From Methanobacteriota archaeon (lineage in GTDB: Archaea; Thermoplasmatota; DTKX01; VGTL01), in NCBI GenBank assembly GCA_016874675.1, contig VGTL01000028.1:1-33222 (forward strand): 33,222 nt of DNA, read 5' to 3'. The notes below the pieces were generated by a model. That model saw nothing but the letters and a program-made list of their open reading frames with translations, had not been told where the DNA came from and ran no database searches. The position numbers and the translations under genes were made by a program. Numbering within the stretch: the stretch's first letter is position 1; each line of letters starts with the position of its first letter. Below are positions 23,459 to 30,843 of this stretch, one piece after another.

Positions 23459-23983
23459 TCAACGGCGCGGCACCCAGGCCGCCACGAAGCTCTCCACGAG
23501 CTCGTCCAGGAAGCTCCGGCGGTAGGTGATGAGCAGGTCGGCGACCTTGTCCGGATCGACGACCTCGTAGGTGGACTCCCGGCCGTCGCGGGCGACCGAG
23601 AGCACCCCCTCCCCGCACAGGCGCTTCAGGTGGTAGGAGAGCGTCGCCCCCGTGACGGTGAAATTCTCCAGTATCGCGCCGTGGGCGGATTTGGGGTTCT
23701 GCAGGAGGAAGAGGATGATGCCCCGGGGCAGGTCCTGGCGCAAAAACGAAAGCACCGCCTTGGAGGCCGGGTCGAAGCGGTCCCGGGCGTAGTATCGCGT
23801 GTAGTGGCCCTCCGCCCGGGAGACCAGCACCTCGTGCCTCTCGAGGTACTTCAGGTGGTAGTCCAGCGCGCCCACCGGGAGGTCGAGCTGCCTCTGGAGC
23901 TCCCGGAAATGGACCCCGGGGTGGGCCGACACGAACTCGAATATCCTCTTCCTGCACTCAAGGTCCAGCGCGCTGCTCTCCAT
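23459..23983 (-). CDS. Winged-helix regulator with two tandem HTH domains
   Basis: The 174-residue product has two ArsR-like winged helices. The first (about 5-70) contains HFRELQRQLDLPVGALDYHL and a wing SRAEGHYTRYY. The second (about 80-150) contains HGAILENFTVTGATLSYHLK and a wing SVARDGRESTYEV. Both keep the LS/LDYHLK recognition helix typical of archaeal regulators of this group. The ATG is three bases after the stop of the small membrane protein upstream, so the pair forms an operon. No ligand-binding domain or metal-binding cysteines are visible, so signal input may come from the membrane partner (inference). It could bind the triplicated motif at 21982-22050, but that is untested. Confidence 0.85.
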   Translation of the reverse strand: MESSALDLECRKRIFEFVSAHPGVHFRELQRQLDLPVGALDYHLKYLERHEVLVSRAEGHYTRYYARDRFDPASKAVLSFLRQDLPRGIILFLLQNPKSAHGAILENFTVTGATLSYHLKRLCGEGVLSVARDGRESTYEVVDPDKVADLLITYRRSFLDELVESFVAAWVPRR

Positions 23984-23986
23984 CGC

Positions 23987-24292
23987 TCATCCTTTCGCTT
24001 TCCGGTCCGGGCGCCCGGCCCTCCCTCCGGCGAGCCATACCACGGTGAGAATGACGATGACGGCCAGCAAGGCGGCCGAGAGGGGAAGGTCCAGCGCGCC
24101 GGGCTCCCCGGTCGAGAATGCGCCCCGGACGGTCAGGAGGCCGGAGACGGCCAGGACCGCGGCCCCGGCGCCCAGGGGTATGAGAAGGCGGACCGAGCGG
24201 GCCCGGGCGTAGGCCATGCCGGCCAGGAGGACGAGCGCCGCGGAGAGGACCAGTGACGAGGCCGCCAGGACGTCCTCCGCATACAGGTCCAT
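23987..24292 (-). CDS. Small three-helix membrane protein paired with the winged-helix regulator (DUF7521-like)
   Basis: The 101-residue product has three hydrophobic segments: about 9-28 (AASSLVLSAALVLLAGMAYA), 33-53 (LLIPLGAGAAVLAVSGLLTV) and 68-90 (LPLSAALLAVIVILTVVWLAG), with a basic C-terminus. A small membrane protein next to a winged-helix gene is a recurring pair in archaea, where such proteins are annotated DUF7521; the match here rests on size, topology and neighbour. It may modulate the regulator from the membrane (inference). The ATG follows a TATA-like TTAATTAAT by about 25 bases, so the mRNA is likely leaderless. Confidence 0.7.
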   Translation of the reverse strand: MDLYAEDVLAASSLVLSAALVLLAGMAYARARSVRLLIPLGAGAAVLAVSGLLTVRGAFSTGEPGALDLPLSAALLAVIVILTVVWLAGGRAGRPDRKAKG

Positions 24293-24312
24293 GTTTCATA
24301 TATCTCCAAGTG

Positions 24313-24324
24313 ATTAATTAAGGA
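24313..24324 (-). promoter_or_regulatory. TATA box for the regulator pair
   Basis: Minus-strand CTTAATTAATCA-like sequence lies 21-32 bases before the ATG at 24292, the distance for a leaderless or very short-leader transcript. Confidence 0.5.
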
Positions 24325-24411
24325 TTGCGAAGTGAACCGGCCCGAACTGGCGGGAACCGCGGGCGCCGATATGCTCTTCCCGACATACCGCTCCACGCGA
24401 TTCTCATAATC

Positions 24412-24420
24412 TTTAAATAT
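24412..24420 (+). promoter_or_regulatory. TATA box for the aldehyde oxidoreductase operon
   Basis: TTTAAATAT at 24412-24420 predicts transcription from about 24441. This leaves an 18-base leader with GGGGGT before the TTG at 24459 and excludes the TTG at 24432 as start. Confidence 0.55.
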
Positions 24421-24458
24421 GGTCAGTATATTTGCGCGCTGCATCGGGGGTAATCCGG

Positions 24459-26297
24459 TTGACGTTGAACAGGAAGCTCGGCATCGTCGATCTCACCAAG
24501 GAGAAGGTCCTGATACAGGATGTCCCGCTCTCCCTCAAGAAGGCGCTCCTCGGCGGGCGGGGGATGAACGTCCACTACCTCAACAGGATGCTGGGACCAA
24601 ACGTCGACCCGCTCTCCCCCGACAACATCCTGATATTCGGCACCGGCCTCATGACCGGCACCATCGCCCCCTCATCGGGGCGGTTCAGCACCACCTCGAA
24701 GTCGCCGGAGTCCGGGTTCCTCGCGGACACCAACTGCGGCGGCTTCTTCGCCCCCGAGCTGCGCTACGCCGGGTTCGACCGGCTCATCATCAAGGGCAAG
24801 GCCAAGAAGCCCTCCATCCTCCACGTGACCGACAACAGCATCGAGATAAAGGACGCCAGGGACTACTGGGGCAGGGACACCAACGAGGCCCAGAAGCGCA
24901 TCCGCCAGGACCTGGGGCCGGTGGAGATGGCCATCTGCGGCACCGCCGGGGAGAACCTCGTGCGCTTCGCCTGCGTCCGCACCGGCGTCAAGAACGCCGG
25001 CGGCCGTACGGGCCTGGGGTGCGTCATGGGCTCCAAGAACCTCAAGGCCGTGGCCGCCTACGGGACGCAGGGCATAGAGGTCGCCCACCCCGACCGCATG
25101 ATACAGAAGGTCCAGGAGCTCAAGGACTACCTCATGGCCTCCAAGATAACGCCCATCCTGGGCTCGGTCGGGACGCTCCTGCTCTACGAGGTCTCCAACG
25201 CCTTCGGCGGCATACGCACGAAGAACAGCACCCTCAACGCCTGGAAGGACGAGCACAACGCCGCCTTCGCCGAGCCCTACATCGAGAAGATGATCGCCTG
25301 CCAGGGCTGCTTCGTGCACTGCCGCCACCGCAACACCTTCGACGGCGAGGGGCCCGAGTACACCACCCTGGTGCTCCTGGGCGCCAACATCGGCATGGAG
25401 ACCTACCCCGAGATAATCAAGCTGGGCAACCTCGTGAACGACCTCGGCCTCGACGTCTCGTCGACAGGCACGTACCTCGCCTGGGCCATCGACCTCTACC
25501 AGCAGGGCAAGATAGACAAGAGCCTGACCGACGGGGAGGAGCTGCGCTGGGGCGACTACGAGCAGGCGGTCCGCATCATCAAGAAGATAGCCAAGCGCGA
25601 GGGCTTCGGCAACATCCTGGCCGAGGGCAACCGGGCGGCGGCGAAGCTCAACGACCCCGACAGGGACTACCTGATAGCCGTCAAGGGCATCCCCCAGTCC
25701 GACCCGCACGACGTGCGCTACATGAAGGCGTTCTCGCTGGGCATCGCCACCTCGTCGCGGGGAGCCGACCACCTGCGGAGCCGGCCCACGCTCGAGATAT
25801 TCTTCAAGCTGCCCCTCGAGTTCAAGGAGAGAATCTACGGCAAGGGCGTCGTTTTGGACCCGACCTCCTACGAGGGCAAGGCGCTGGTCGTCACCTGGTC
25901 GGAGCGCATCTTCGCCACCATCGACTGCCTCGAGATGTGCAAGTTCATCTGCCACGGGTTCAACAGCCCCCACTATGTCGATTACAAGTGGATGAAGGAG
26001 CTCATCCACTGCGCCACCGGCTGGGAGATGACCGAGGGGGAAATTGCGGAGCGCGGCAGGAGGACCGTCGACCTGGAGCGGATATTCAACATGAAGCAGG
26101 GAATGACGGAGGCGGACGACCGGCTGCCCCGGCGCTACTTCGACGACCCCAGCGTGCTGCGCACCGCCAAGGGCCACCACATCGACCGGGAGAAGTTCGC
26201 CAAGATGAAAGCGGAGTTCTACGCGATGCACAACTGGACCCCCGGCGAGGGCAAGGTTCCGCCGGCCCGCCAGAAGGAGCTGGAGGCGATCGAATGA
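24459..26297 (+). CDS. Tungsten-type aldehyde:ferredoxin oxidoreductase family enzyme
   Basis: The 612-residue protein is of normal family length (about 605). Enzymes of this family oxidise aldehydes to acids (or run in reverse) with a bis-pterin tungsten cofactor and one 4Fe-4S cluster. The N-terminal pterin region keeps GGRGMNVHYL, the family block NCGGFFAPELRYAGFDRLII, and GRTGLGCVMGSKNLKAVA. Cluster cysteines lie at residues 281, 284 and 288 (CQGCFVHC) and 494 (EMCKF), the same spacing class as Pyrococcus AOR, where I recall 288, 291, 295 and 494. TTG 24459 is preferred: it fits the TATA box, a GGGGGT leader, and the family start LNRKLGIVDLT. The stop overlaps the ATG of the next gene, a polyferredoxin, giving an AOR-electron-carrier pair. 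The aldehyde substrate cannot be told from sequence. Confidence 0.93.
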   Translation: MTLNRKLGIVDLTKEKVLIQDVPLSLKKALLGGRGMNVHYLNRMLGPNVDPLSPDNILIFGTGLMTGTIAPSSGRFSTTSKSPESGFLADTNCGGFFAPELRYAGFDRLIIKGKAKKPSILHVTDNSIEIKDARDYWGRDTNEAQKRIRQDLGPVEMAICGTAGENLVRFACVRTGVKNAGGRTGLGCVMGSKNLKAVAAYGTQGIEVAHPDRMIQKVQELKDYLMASKITPILGSVGTLLLYEVSNAFGGIRTKNSTLNAWKDEHNAAFAEPYIEKMIACQGCFVHCRHRNTFDGEGPEYTTLVLLGANIGMETYPEIIKLGNLVNDLGLDVSSTGTYLAWAIDLYQQGKIDKSLTDGEELRWGDYEQAVRIIKKIAKREGFGNILAEGNRAAAKLNDPDRDYLIAVKGIPQSDPHDVRYMKAFSLGIATSSRGADHLRSRPTLEIFFKLPLEFKERIYGKGVVLDPTSYEGKALVVTWSERIFATIDCLEMCKFICHGFNSPHYVDYKWMKELIHCATGWEMTEGEIAERGRRTVDLERIFNMKQGMTEADDRLPRRYFDDPSVLRTAKGHHIDREKFAKMKAEFYAMHNWTPGEGKVPPARQKELEAIE

Positions 26298-26743
26298 AGT
26301 ACCTCTACGCCTACCCGGAGAAGTGCTCCGGGTGCCGCATGTGCGCCATCGCCTGCGCCCTCAAGCACCAGGGCCAGTGCAACCCAAAGATGGGCGCCAT
26401 AAACATCGTCCGGGACGAGTTCGAGCGCTACGAGATGCAGTTCGTGTGCCTGCAGTGCGACGACGCCGAGTGCGTGAGGGTCTGCACCAAGAAGGCGCTC
26501 AGGAAGGAGGGCAACGTGGTCAAGCGCGACGACAAGCGCTGCATCCGCTGCCGCATGTGCGTCATCGCCTGCCCCTACGCCGGGGTGCACTCGTTCAAGG
26601 GCAAGATAATCAAGTGCGACACCTGCGACGGCGACCCGCTGTGCGTCAAGCTCTGCTCCACGGGGGCCCTGAAGTACGAGGAGGAGACGCGGGAGATAGT
26701 GGAGAGGCGCAAGGCCCTATCCAAAGTTTTATTGAAGCATTGA
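26294..26743 (+). CDS. Four-cluster ferredoxin subunit of the aldehyde oxidoreductase
   Basis: The 149-residue iron-sulfur protein has four cysteine sets of CxxCx2-4CxxxC type: CSGCRMCAIAC, CLQCDDAECVRVC, CIRCRMCVIAC and CDTCDGDPLCVKLC. These could hold four 4Fe-4S clusters, as in the electron-transfer subunits of molybdenum and tungsten enzymes such as the small subunit of bacterial AOR complexes. The ATG overlaps the oxidoreductase stop in ATGA, implying translational coupling and a fixed complex. No signal peptide is present, so it is cytoplasmic. Electrons probably pass from the pterin enzyme through this chain to the partner encoded downstream (inference). Confidence 0.93.
   Translation: MKYLYAYPEKCSGCRMCAIACALKHQGQCNPKMGAINIVRDEFERYEMQFVCLQCDDAECVRVCTKKALRKEGNVVKRDDKRCIRCRMCVIACPYAGVHSFKGKIIKCDTCDGDPLCVKLCSTGALKYEEETREIVERRKALSKVLLKH
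26727..26733 (+). promoter_or_regulatory. Internal TATA-like box for the LUD-CCG gene
   Basis: TTTTATT inside the last codons of the ferredoxin gene is centred 27 bases upstream of the ATG at 26757, which would allow a leaderless transcript independent of the operon. Confidence 0.4.
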
Positions 26744-26756
26744 GCGATGCACGCCC

Positions 26757-28736
26757 ATGGGCGACCCGCCCCCGCTCGTGCTCGTGGAGCCGTCCATCGC
26801 GGCCCGCCGGACCCATCTTGCCAGGCTCCGGGCGCTGAACGCGCCGGGCGATTTCGAAGTGGAGGCGGTGAAGAGGCGCCTCCGGAAGCTGCGCGAGCGC
26901 TCGGTCTCCGAGAGCGGCTGGCTCGTCGGGGACTTCACGCGCGCCGCAAGGTCGCGGGGCATCAAGGTGCTGGTCGCCCGCGACGAGAGGGCGGCTGCGC
27001 TCCACATCCGCCAGAGCGCGCGGGGCCACCCGCACCTTCTCATCAACAGGTCGGCCACCGTCCGGGAGCTCGCCCGGTTCCTGGTGAAGGACGGCTTCGA
27101 GATCATCGACACCTACGATGCCGAGGACAGGGGGGGCGAGGCCGTCTCGGACCCCTGGCGCAGCTGGGAGCTCGGGGAGCCGGAGCCCGGCACCATCTGG
27201 GAATCGTTCGACGTTTCCCCTCCGGCCGCGTTCTCGGGGAGGCCCCTGCCCTCGCCGCCCGGAAGGTGGGCAGCGGTCGTGGGGCTGAGCGCGGCCTGCG
27301 CGAAGGACGGCCGCCTGTTCTTCGTCCAGCACACCCACAACATATCGAAGCTGCTCTACAGCGCGAAAAAGCTCTTCGTGGTCGCCGGCATCGAGAAGCT
27401 CGTCCCGAAGGCGGAGGACGCGCTCTTCCAGGCCAGATCCGCGGCGCTCTTCGGGCTGGCGGCGGTGCTGGAGGACGGCCTGGAGAGCCAGGGTGCAGGG
27501 TGCAGGGTGCAGGGCGCGAAGACCGGCGCGGCGGAAGCGGCGGAGGTGCTTTTCTCGCCCCGGACGCCCGACGAGATCCACGTCATCCTGCTCGACGCCG
27601 GGCGCCGATCGGTCCTCCGGTCGAAGAACAAGAGGATACTGGAGTGCATCGGCTGCAAGGGCTGCCGGCGCGGGTGCATGATGGGCCGGCTGGGCCCCGA
27701 TTCTCCACGCGACGCGGCGCTCCTGGGCCTTTCGACCTCTCCGGCGGAAACGGAAAAGCGCGGCCTCTACGAGTGCACGATGTGCGAAAGTTGCGTGAAG
27801 GCCTGCCCGCTCGAGATCCCGTCCAACGAGTATAACCTTTCACTGCGCAGGAAGCTCGCCGACAAGGGCGGTCTCCCGGAAGTGTTCCACAAACAGTCCG
27901 ACGGGATACTTGGCAGGGGGAACCCGTTCGGAGAGCAGCCGGCCGGGCGGTGCCAGTTCTATCCCGAATCCCGGCGGGGCAAGGGCGCGCCCGTCCTGCT
28001 GTACCTCGGTTGCGTGGCCTCCTTCCAGCGCCAGAAGGTGGTGGAGAGCGCATTCAGGTTGCTGGAGGCGGCCGGTACGGAGTTCTCCGTGCTGGGGGAA
28101 AAGGAGGTCTGCTGCGGCTACCCGCTCCACGTCGCCGGCTCCCGGAAGTTCGCGGAGGCGGCCCGGCGCAACCTGGAGGCCATCCGGTCCACCGGCGCGG
28201 GGACGGTCGTCACCACCTGCGCCGGCTGCAACAAGACGCTCGGGAAGATCTACCCGGAGCACTTCGATTTGGACTTCGAGGTGCTCCACATGGTCGAGCA
28301 CCTCTCGCGGGCGGTGAATGAGGGCAAGCTCCGTTTCCCCGGCACCCGGCGCCCGGCACCCGGCACCCGGCTCAAGGCCGTCTACCACGACCCCTGCGAC
28401 CTGGGGCGGTCGATGGGCGTGTACGAGCCCCCCCGCGGGCTGCTTTCCGCGATACCGGGCCTGGAGCCCCTGGAGTTCCGCTTCAACCGCCAGTCGTCGC
28501 GCTGCTGCGGCGCCGGCGGTGGCGCCAAGGGCTACGACAACAGCCTGAGCGAGGAGCACGCCCTCCGGAGGATGAGGGAGGCCGTCGACACCGGGGCCGA
28601 CGTGGTGACCTCGGCCTGCCCGGCCTGCCTGGCGAACCTCCAGATAGTCCTCCCGAGGGTCAAGAAGGAGACCGGCCGGGCGCTGCGGTTCATGGACATA
28701 ACGGAGATCGCAGCGCGGGCGCTGGAGCCGAGGTGA
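26757..28736 (+). CDS. LUD-domain / 4Fe-4S / CCG-CCG fusion iron-sulfur oxidoreductase (LutB-LutA or HdrB-like)
   Basis: The 659-residue fusion combines what are usually two proteins. Residues about 50-290 are a LUD domain as in LutB/LutC, with HPHLLINRSATVRELARFLV and a VVGLSAACAKDGRLFFVQ strand. Next is a two-cluster ferredoxin domain: C297, C300, C303, C307 and C340, C343, C346, C350. Two CCG domains follow, first with CCGYPLHVAG (452-453) and CAGCNK, second with HDPCDLGRS, CCGAGGGAKG (583-584) and ACPACLANL. Such CCG pairs bind noncubane clusters in HdrB and are found in LutA and GlpC. Lactate oxidation or electron transfer to a carrier is possible; the gene 13 bases upstream favours a link with aldehyde oxidation. 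Two in-frame insertions of 7-bp repeats (27491-27518, 28341-28368) interrupt the domains. Confidence 0.88.
   Translation: MGDPPPLVLVEPSIAARRTHLARLRALNAPGDFEVEAVKRRLRKLRERSVSESGWLVGDFTRAARSRGIKVLVARDERAAALHIRQSARGHPHLLINRSATVRELARFLVKDGFEIIDTYDAEDRGGEAVSDPWRSWELGEPEPGTIWESFDVSPPAAFSGRPLPSPPGRWAAVVGLSAACAKDGRLFFVQHTHNISKLLYSAKKLFVVAGIEKLVPKAEDALFQARSAALFGLAAVLEDGLESQGAGCRVQGAKTGAAEAAEVLFSPRTPDEIHVILLDAGRRSVLRSKNKRILECIGCKGCRRGCMMGRLGPDSPRDAALLGLSTSPAETEKRGLYECTMCESCVKACPLEIPSNEYNLSLRRKLADKGGLPEVFHKQSDGILGRGNPFGEQPAGRCQFYPESRRGKGAPVLLYLGCVASFQRQKVVESAFRLLEAAGTEFSVLGEKEVCCGYPLHVAGSRKFAEAARRNLEAIRSTGAGTVVTTCAGCNKTLGKIYPEHFDLDFEVLHMVEHLSRAVNEGKLRFPGTRRPAPGTRLKAVYHDPCDLGRSMGVYEPPRGLLSAIPGLEPLEFRFNRQSSRCCGAGGGAKGYDNSLSEEHALRRMREAVDTGADVVTSACPACLANLQIVLPRVKKETGRALRFMDITEIAARALEPR
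27491..27518 (+). repeat. Heptad repeat (GGGTGCA)3-GGGCGCG inside the LUD domain
   Basis: Three exact 7-bp units and a fourth with two changes encode the out-of-character GAGCRVQGA segment at about residues 245-254. Total length is 28 bases. Confidence 0.8.
28341..28368 (+). repeat. Heptad repeat (GGCACCC)4 with one variant inside the CCG region
   Basis: The units are GGCACCC, GGCGCCC, GGCACCC, GGCACCC. The complement GGGTGCC differs by one base from the GGGTGCA unit at 27491. It encodes GTRRPAPGTR just before HDPCDLGRS, between the two CCG domains. Confidence 0.8.
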
Positions 28737-28764
28737 GAGCCTGCCCCCCTCCCGGAGCGAGCTC

Positions 28765-29544
28765 GTGAAGGACGCCGTCCGGGCCAACTTCGACGCCTCC
28801 CCCTCGGACTACGACTCGTTCGAGGAGGCCACGGGCCTGTTCGCCTTCCTCGCGCGCGAGCTTGCCGCCCGCGCCGGCATCGCTCCCGGGATGAAGGTGG
28901 CGGACGTCGGCTGCGGCACCGGCCTGTCGACCGCGGTCCTGCGGGAGGCGACCGGCGGGGGTGACGGCCTGACCGGCATCGACCTTTCGCCGCGCATGCT
29001 CGGGGAGGCCCGCCGCCGCGTACCCGGCGCCCGCTTCATAGAGGGCGACGCCGAGAGGCTGGAGACCATCCTTCCGTCCCTCTCCCAGGACGCGGTGCTG
29101 TACAACGCCTGCGTCTTCCTGCTGCCGGACGCCCCCGCCTCCCTCCGGGGCGCCCGCTCAGCACTGAGGGACCGCGGGACCGTGGCGATGAACTTCATCG
29201 CCGGCGCCTACGTCGACGGGCGCGAGCTCTTCACCGAGCTCTTCCCGGAGTGGACCGGCGGGGGGGCGCACCCCGCGCCGCGCTTCCCCTGCGACACCTC
29301 CAAACTGGGGGAGTATCTGGGGGAGGCCGGCTTCCAAGACATCCGGAGCGGGACGGTGGACCGGGAGCTGGGCCTCGCCGGGCTCAGGCGTTTCTACTCG
29401 GTCCCGGCGCAGTCGGCGAGCCTGTATCCCAAGCTCGAGGCGGCCGGGCGCCGGGCCGCGGTGGGCAGGATGTTCGACCTGGCCCAGGAGCGCGGCGTGC
29501 GCTCGGCCTCCATGAGGTGGGCCTGGCTGGTCGCCAGCAAATGA
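28765..29544 (+). CDS. Class I SAM-dependent methyltransferase
   Basis: This 259-residue cytoplasmic protein has a Rossmann-type methyltransferase core. Motif I is VADVGCGTGLSTAVL (residues about 46-60), motif II is GIDLSPRML, and motif III/IV region is AVLYNACVFLLPDA. It resembles the UbiE/methyltransferase-11 type. The GTG start at 28765 has CGGAG about 8 bases upstream; the family's usual N-terminus (VRANFDASPSDYDSFEE) follows at once. It starts 28 bases after the LUD-CCG gene and is followed after 13 bases by the small OmdA-type gene, so it may belong to the same transcript. The substrate cannot be named. Confidence 0.85.
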   Translation: MKDAVRANFDASPSDYDSFEEATGLFAFLARELAARAGIAPGMKVADVGCGTGLSTAVLREATGGGDGLTGIDLSPRMLGEARRRVPGARFIEGDAERLETILPSLSQDAVLYNACVFLLPDAPASLRGARSALRDRGTVAMNFIAGAYVDGRELFTELFPEWTGGGAHPAPRFPCDTSKLGEYLGEAGFQDIRSGTVDRELGLAGLRRFYSVPAQSASLYPKLEAAGRRAAVGRMFDLAQERGVRSASMRWAWLVASK

Positions 29545-29557
29545 AAAGGGTGGTGCG

Positions 29558-29770
29558 ATGAAACCGGACGACAAGGGAGGGATCGTGATGCCCCGTGAGC
29601 TGCGCAAGGCGTTGGCGGAGGACCCCGGCGCGAGGGCTGTTTTCGATAGGTTGCCCCCCTCGCACCGGCGGGAGTACGCCGGCTGGGTCGGCGAGGCCAA
29701 GCAGGCCGAGACGCGCGCAAGGCGCGCCCGGCGCGCCGTCGAGATGCTCCGGATGATAGGGCCGGGCTGA
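29558..29770 (+). CDS. YdeI/OmdA-type small protein (partial-family length)
   Basis: The 70-residue product matches the C-terminal helical half of the YdeI/OmpD-associated family: LRKALAEDPGARAVFDRLPP, then SHRREYAGWVGEAKQAETRA and a final RRAVEMLR. Longer family members have an additional N-terminal beta domain, absent here. The ATG has GGGTGGTG directly upstream. The family name comes from bacterial bacteriocin protection; the role in archaea is unknown. It converges with the methyltransferase gene on the other strand, 13 bases away. Confidence 0.8.
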   Translation: MKPDDKGGIVMPRELRKALAEDPGARAVFDRLPPSHRREYAGWVGEAKQAETRARRARRAVEMLRMIGPG

Positions 29771-29783
29771 CGGGCGACGCCGG

Positions 29784-30533
29784 TCACGCCTTGGGCTCGG
29801 GCCGCATGATGTAGACGGCCCAGCCAAGGTACTCGCGGCCCCAGCGGAGGTACTCCTCCTGGTTCTTGCGGAGCCATCCGATGACCTGTTTGCGGTCGGG
29901 ATGTTTTGGATTCTCCCGAAGCCACATGTGGAGGCCGCGCCAGTTCCCCGTCTCGTACCTGTCCCAGTCGTCGAGGCTGGAGCGCACGATGCATTCGAAA
30001 TCGTAGCCCTCCATCCGGGCCAGCCGCAGCAGCTCGTGCTCGGTGAAGAAGGGGTGGCCCTCCAGCCGTTTCAGGTACTCGTTGGGTACGGGGGTCCGGT
30101 TCCAGTAGGGCTCCCCGACCGCGATCTTCCCGCCGGGCCGGACGGCCTGCGCGAGCTTCCTCACCGTGGGGCCGAAGCCGCCCCAGATGAACGAGGCGCC
30201 GAGGCAGACCGCGATGTCGTGCCCGCCTCTCCTGAACCTGTATCTCGAGGCGTCCCTGTGGACGATCTCGAGCCTGTCTGCAAGACCTGCGTCCGCTATC
30301 TTCTTTCTGGCGCGCTCGCAGCAGGCCGTGCGGAACTCGACCCCGACGCCTGAAATGCCGAACTCTCTGGCCCAGAGGACCAGCGGCCCGGCGTATCCGG
30401 CCCCGAAGTCGATGACGGTCATCCCCGGGGCCAGTCCGAGCATACTTCCGGCCAGGAGGACCTTCTCCGGCGACATCGGGTTGACGAGCTCGATGTCCCG
30501 CTCGGCGATGGTGTAGAGGTCCAGGGGGTCCAT
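29784..30533 (-). CDS. Class I SAM-dependent methyltransferase
   Basis: The 249-residue product has motif I VIDFGAGYAGPLVLWAREFG (about 40-59), the acidic ribose-binding residue in GVGVEFR, DASRYRF as motif II region, and GGKIAVGEPYW as post-motif strand. The C-terminal 80 residues are rich in Trp, Arg and Tyr (GNWRGLHMWLREN, YLRWGREYLGWAVYIM), a pattern seen in small-molecule methyltransferases of this type. It starts six bases after the stop of the MoaD-like gene and so belongs to the minus-strand set acyl-CoA dehydrogenase, MoaD-like, methyltransferase. The substrate is unknown. Confidence 0.82.
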   Translation of the reverse strand: MDPLDLYTIAERDIELVNPMSPEKVLLAGSMLGLAPGMTVIDFGAGYAGPLVLWAREFGISGVGVEFRTACCERARKKIADAGLADRLEIVHRDASRYRFRRGGHDIAVCLGASFIWGGFGPTVRKLAQAVRPGGKIAVGEPYWNRTPVPNEYLKRLEGHPFFTEHELLRLARMEGYDFECIVRSSLDDWDRYETGNWRGLHMWLRENPKHPDRKQVIGWLRKNQEEYLRWGREYLGWAVYIMRPEPKA

Positions 30534-30539
30534 TGCCGG

Positions 30540-30812
30540 TCAGCCCCCGCTCACCGGGAACATAATCAGCACCTCGTCGCCCTCCCCGAGGGCCATTCCC
30601 ATGTCGGTGATCGGCCGGTCGTTCACGAACATGGTCAGGTAGTCGGTGATGGCCCCCCCGGCCTCGTAGATGTGGGGGGCGAGCGCCGGGTACTGCTCGC
30701 AGAGGTGGACCACCAGGTGCCGGACCGAGGCGCCCTCGGGGACCGCCACCTCCACCACGGCGTTCCCGACCGCGTCGCTGAAAGGCCGGAGCAGCCGGAC
30801 CCGCAATCTCAT
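30540..30812 (-). CDS. MoaD/ThiS-family sulfur carrier protein
   Basis: The 90-residue ubiquitin-like protein ends in FPVSGG, the C-terminal Gly-Gly that is adenylated and thiocarboxylated to carry sulfur. The beta-grasp pattern is clear: MRLRVRLLRPFSDAVGN, VEVAVPEGASVRHLVVHL, FVNDRPI, LGEGDEVLIMFPVSGG. MoaD proteins give sulfur to molybdopterin, the cofactor precursor also used by tungsten enzymes, which fits the oxidoreductase at 24459; ThiS-like or tRNA-thiolation roles are alternatives. ATG 30812 is chosen because the fold starts there and GGGGAGG lies about 10 bases upstream. No MoaE or E1-like enzyme is in the window. Confidence 0.88.
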   Translation of the reverse strand: MRLRVRLLRPFSDAVGNAVVEVAVPEGASVRHLVVHLCEQYPALAPHIYEAGGAITDYLTMFVNDRPITDMGMALGEGDEVLIMFPVSGG

Positions 30813-30843
30813 CGCCCGGGGCCTCCCCTCACCGCCGGCCCCC

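Larger units (their letters stand above)
24293..24458. other. Divergent promoter region between the regulator pair and the aldehyde oxidoreductase operon
   Basis: It holds a leftward TATA-like box, a rightward TATA-like box, and a short TATG...CATA inverted repeat at about 24369-24386 of unclear value. No gene was seen. Confidence 0.5.
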
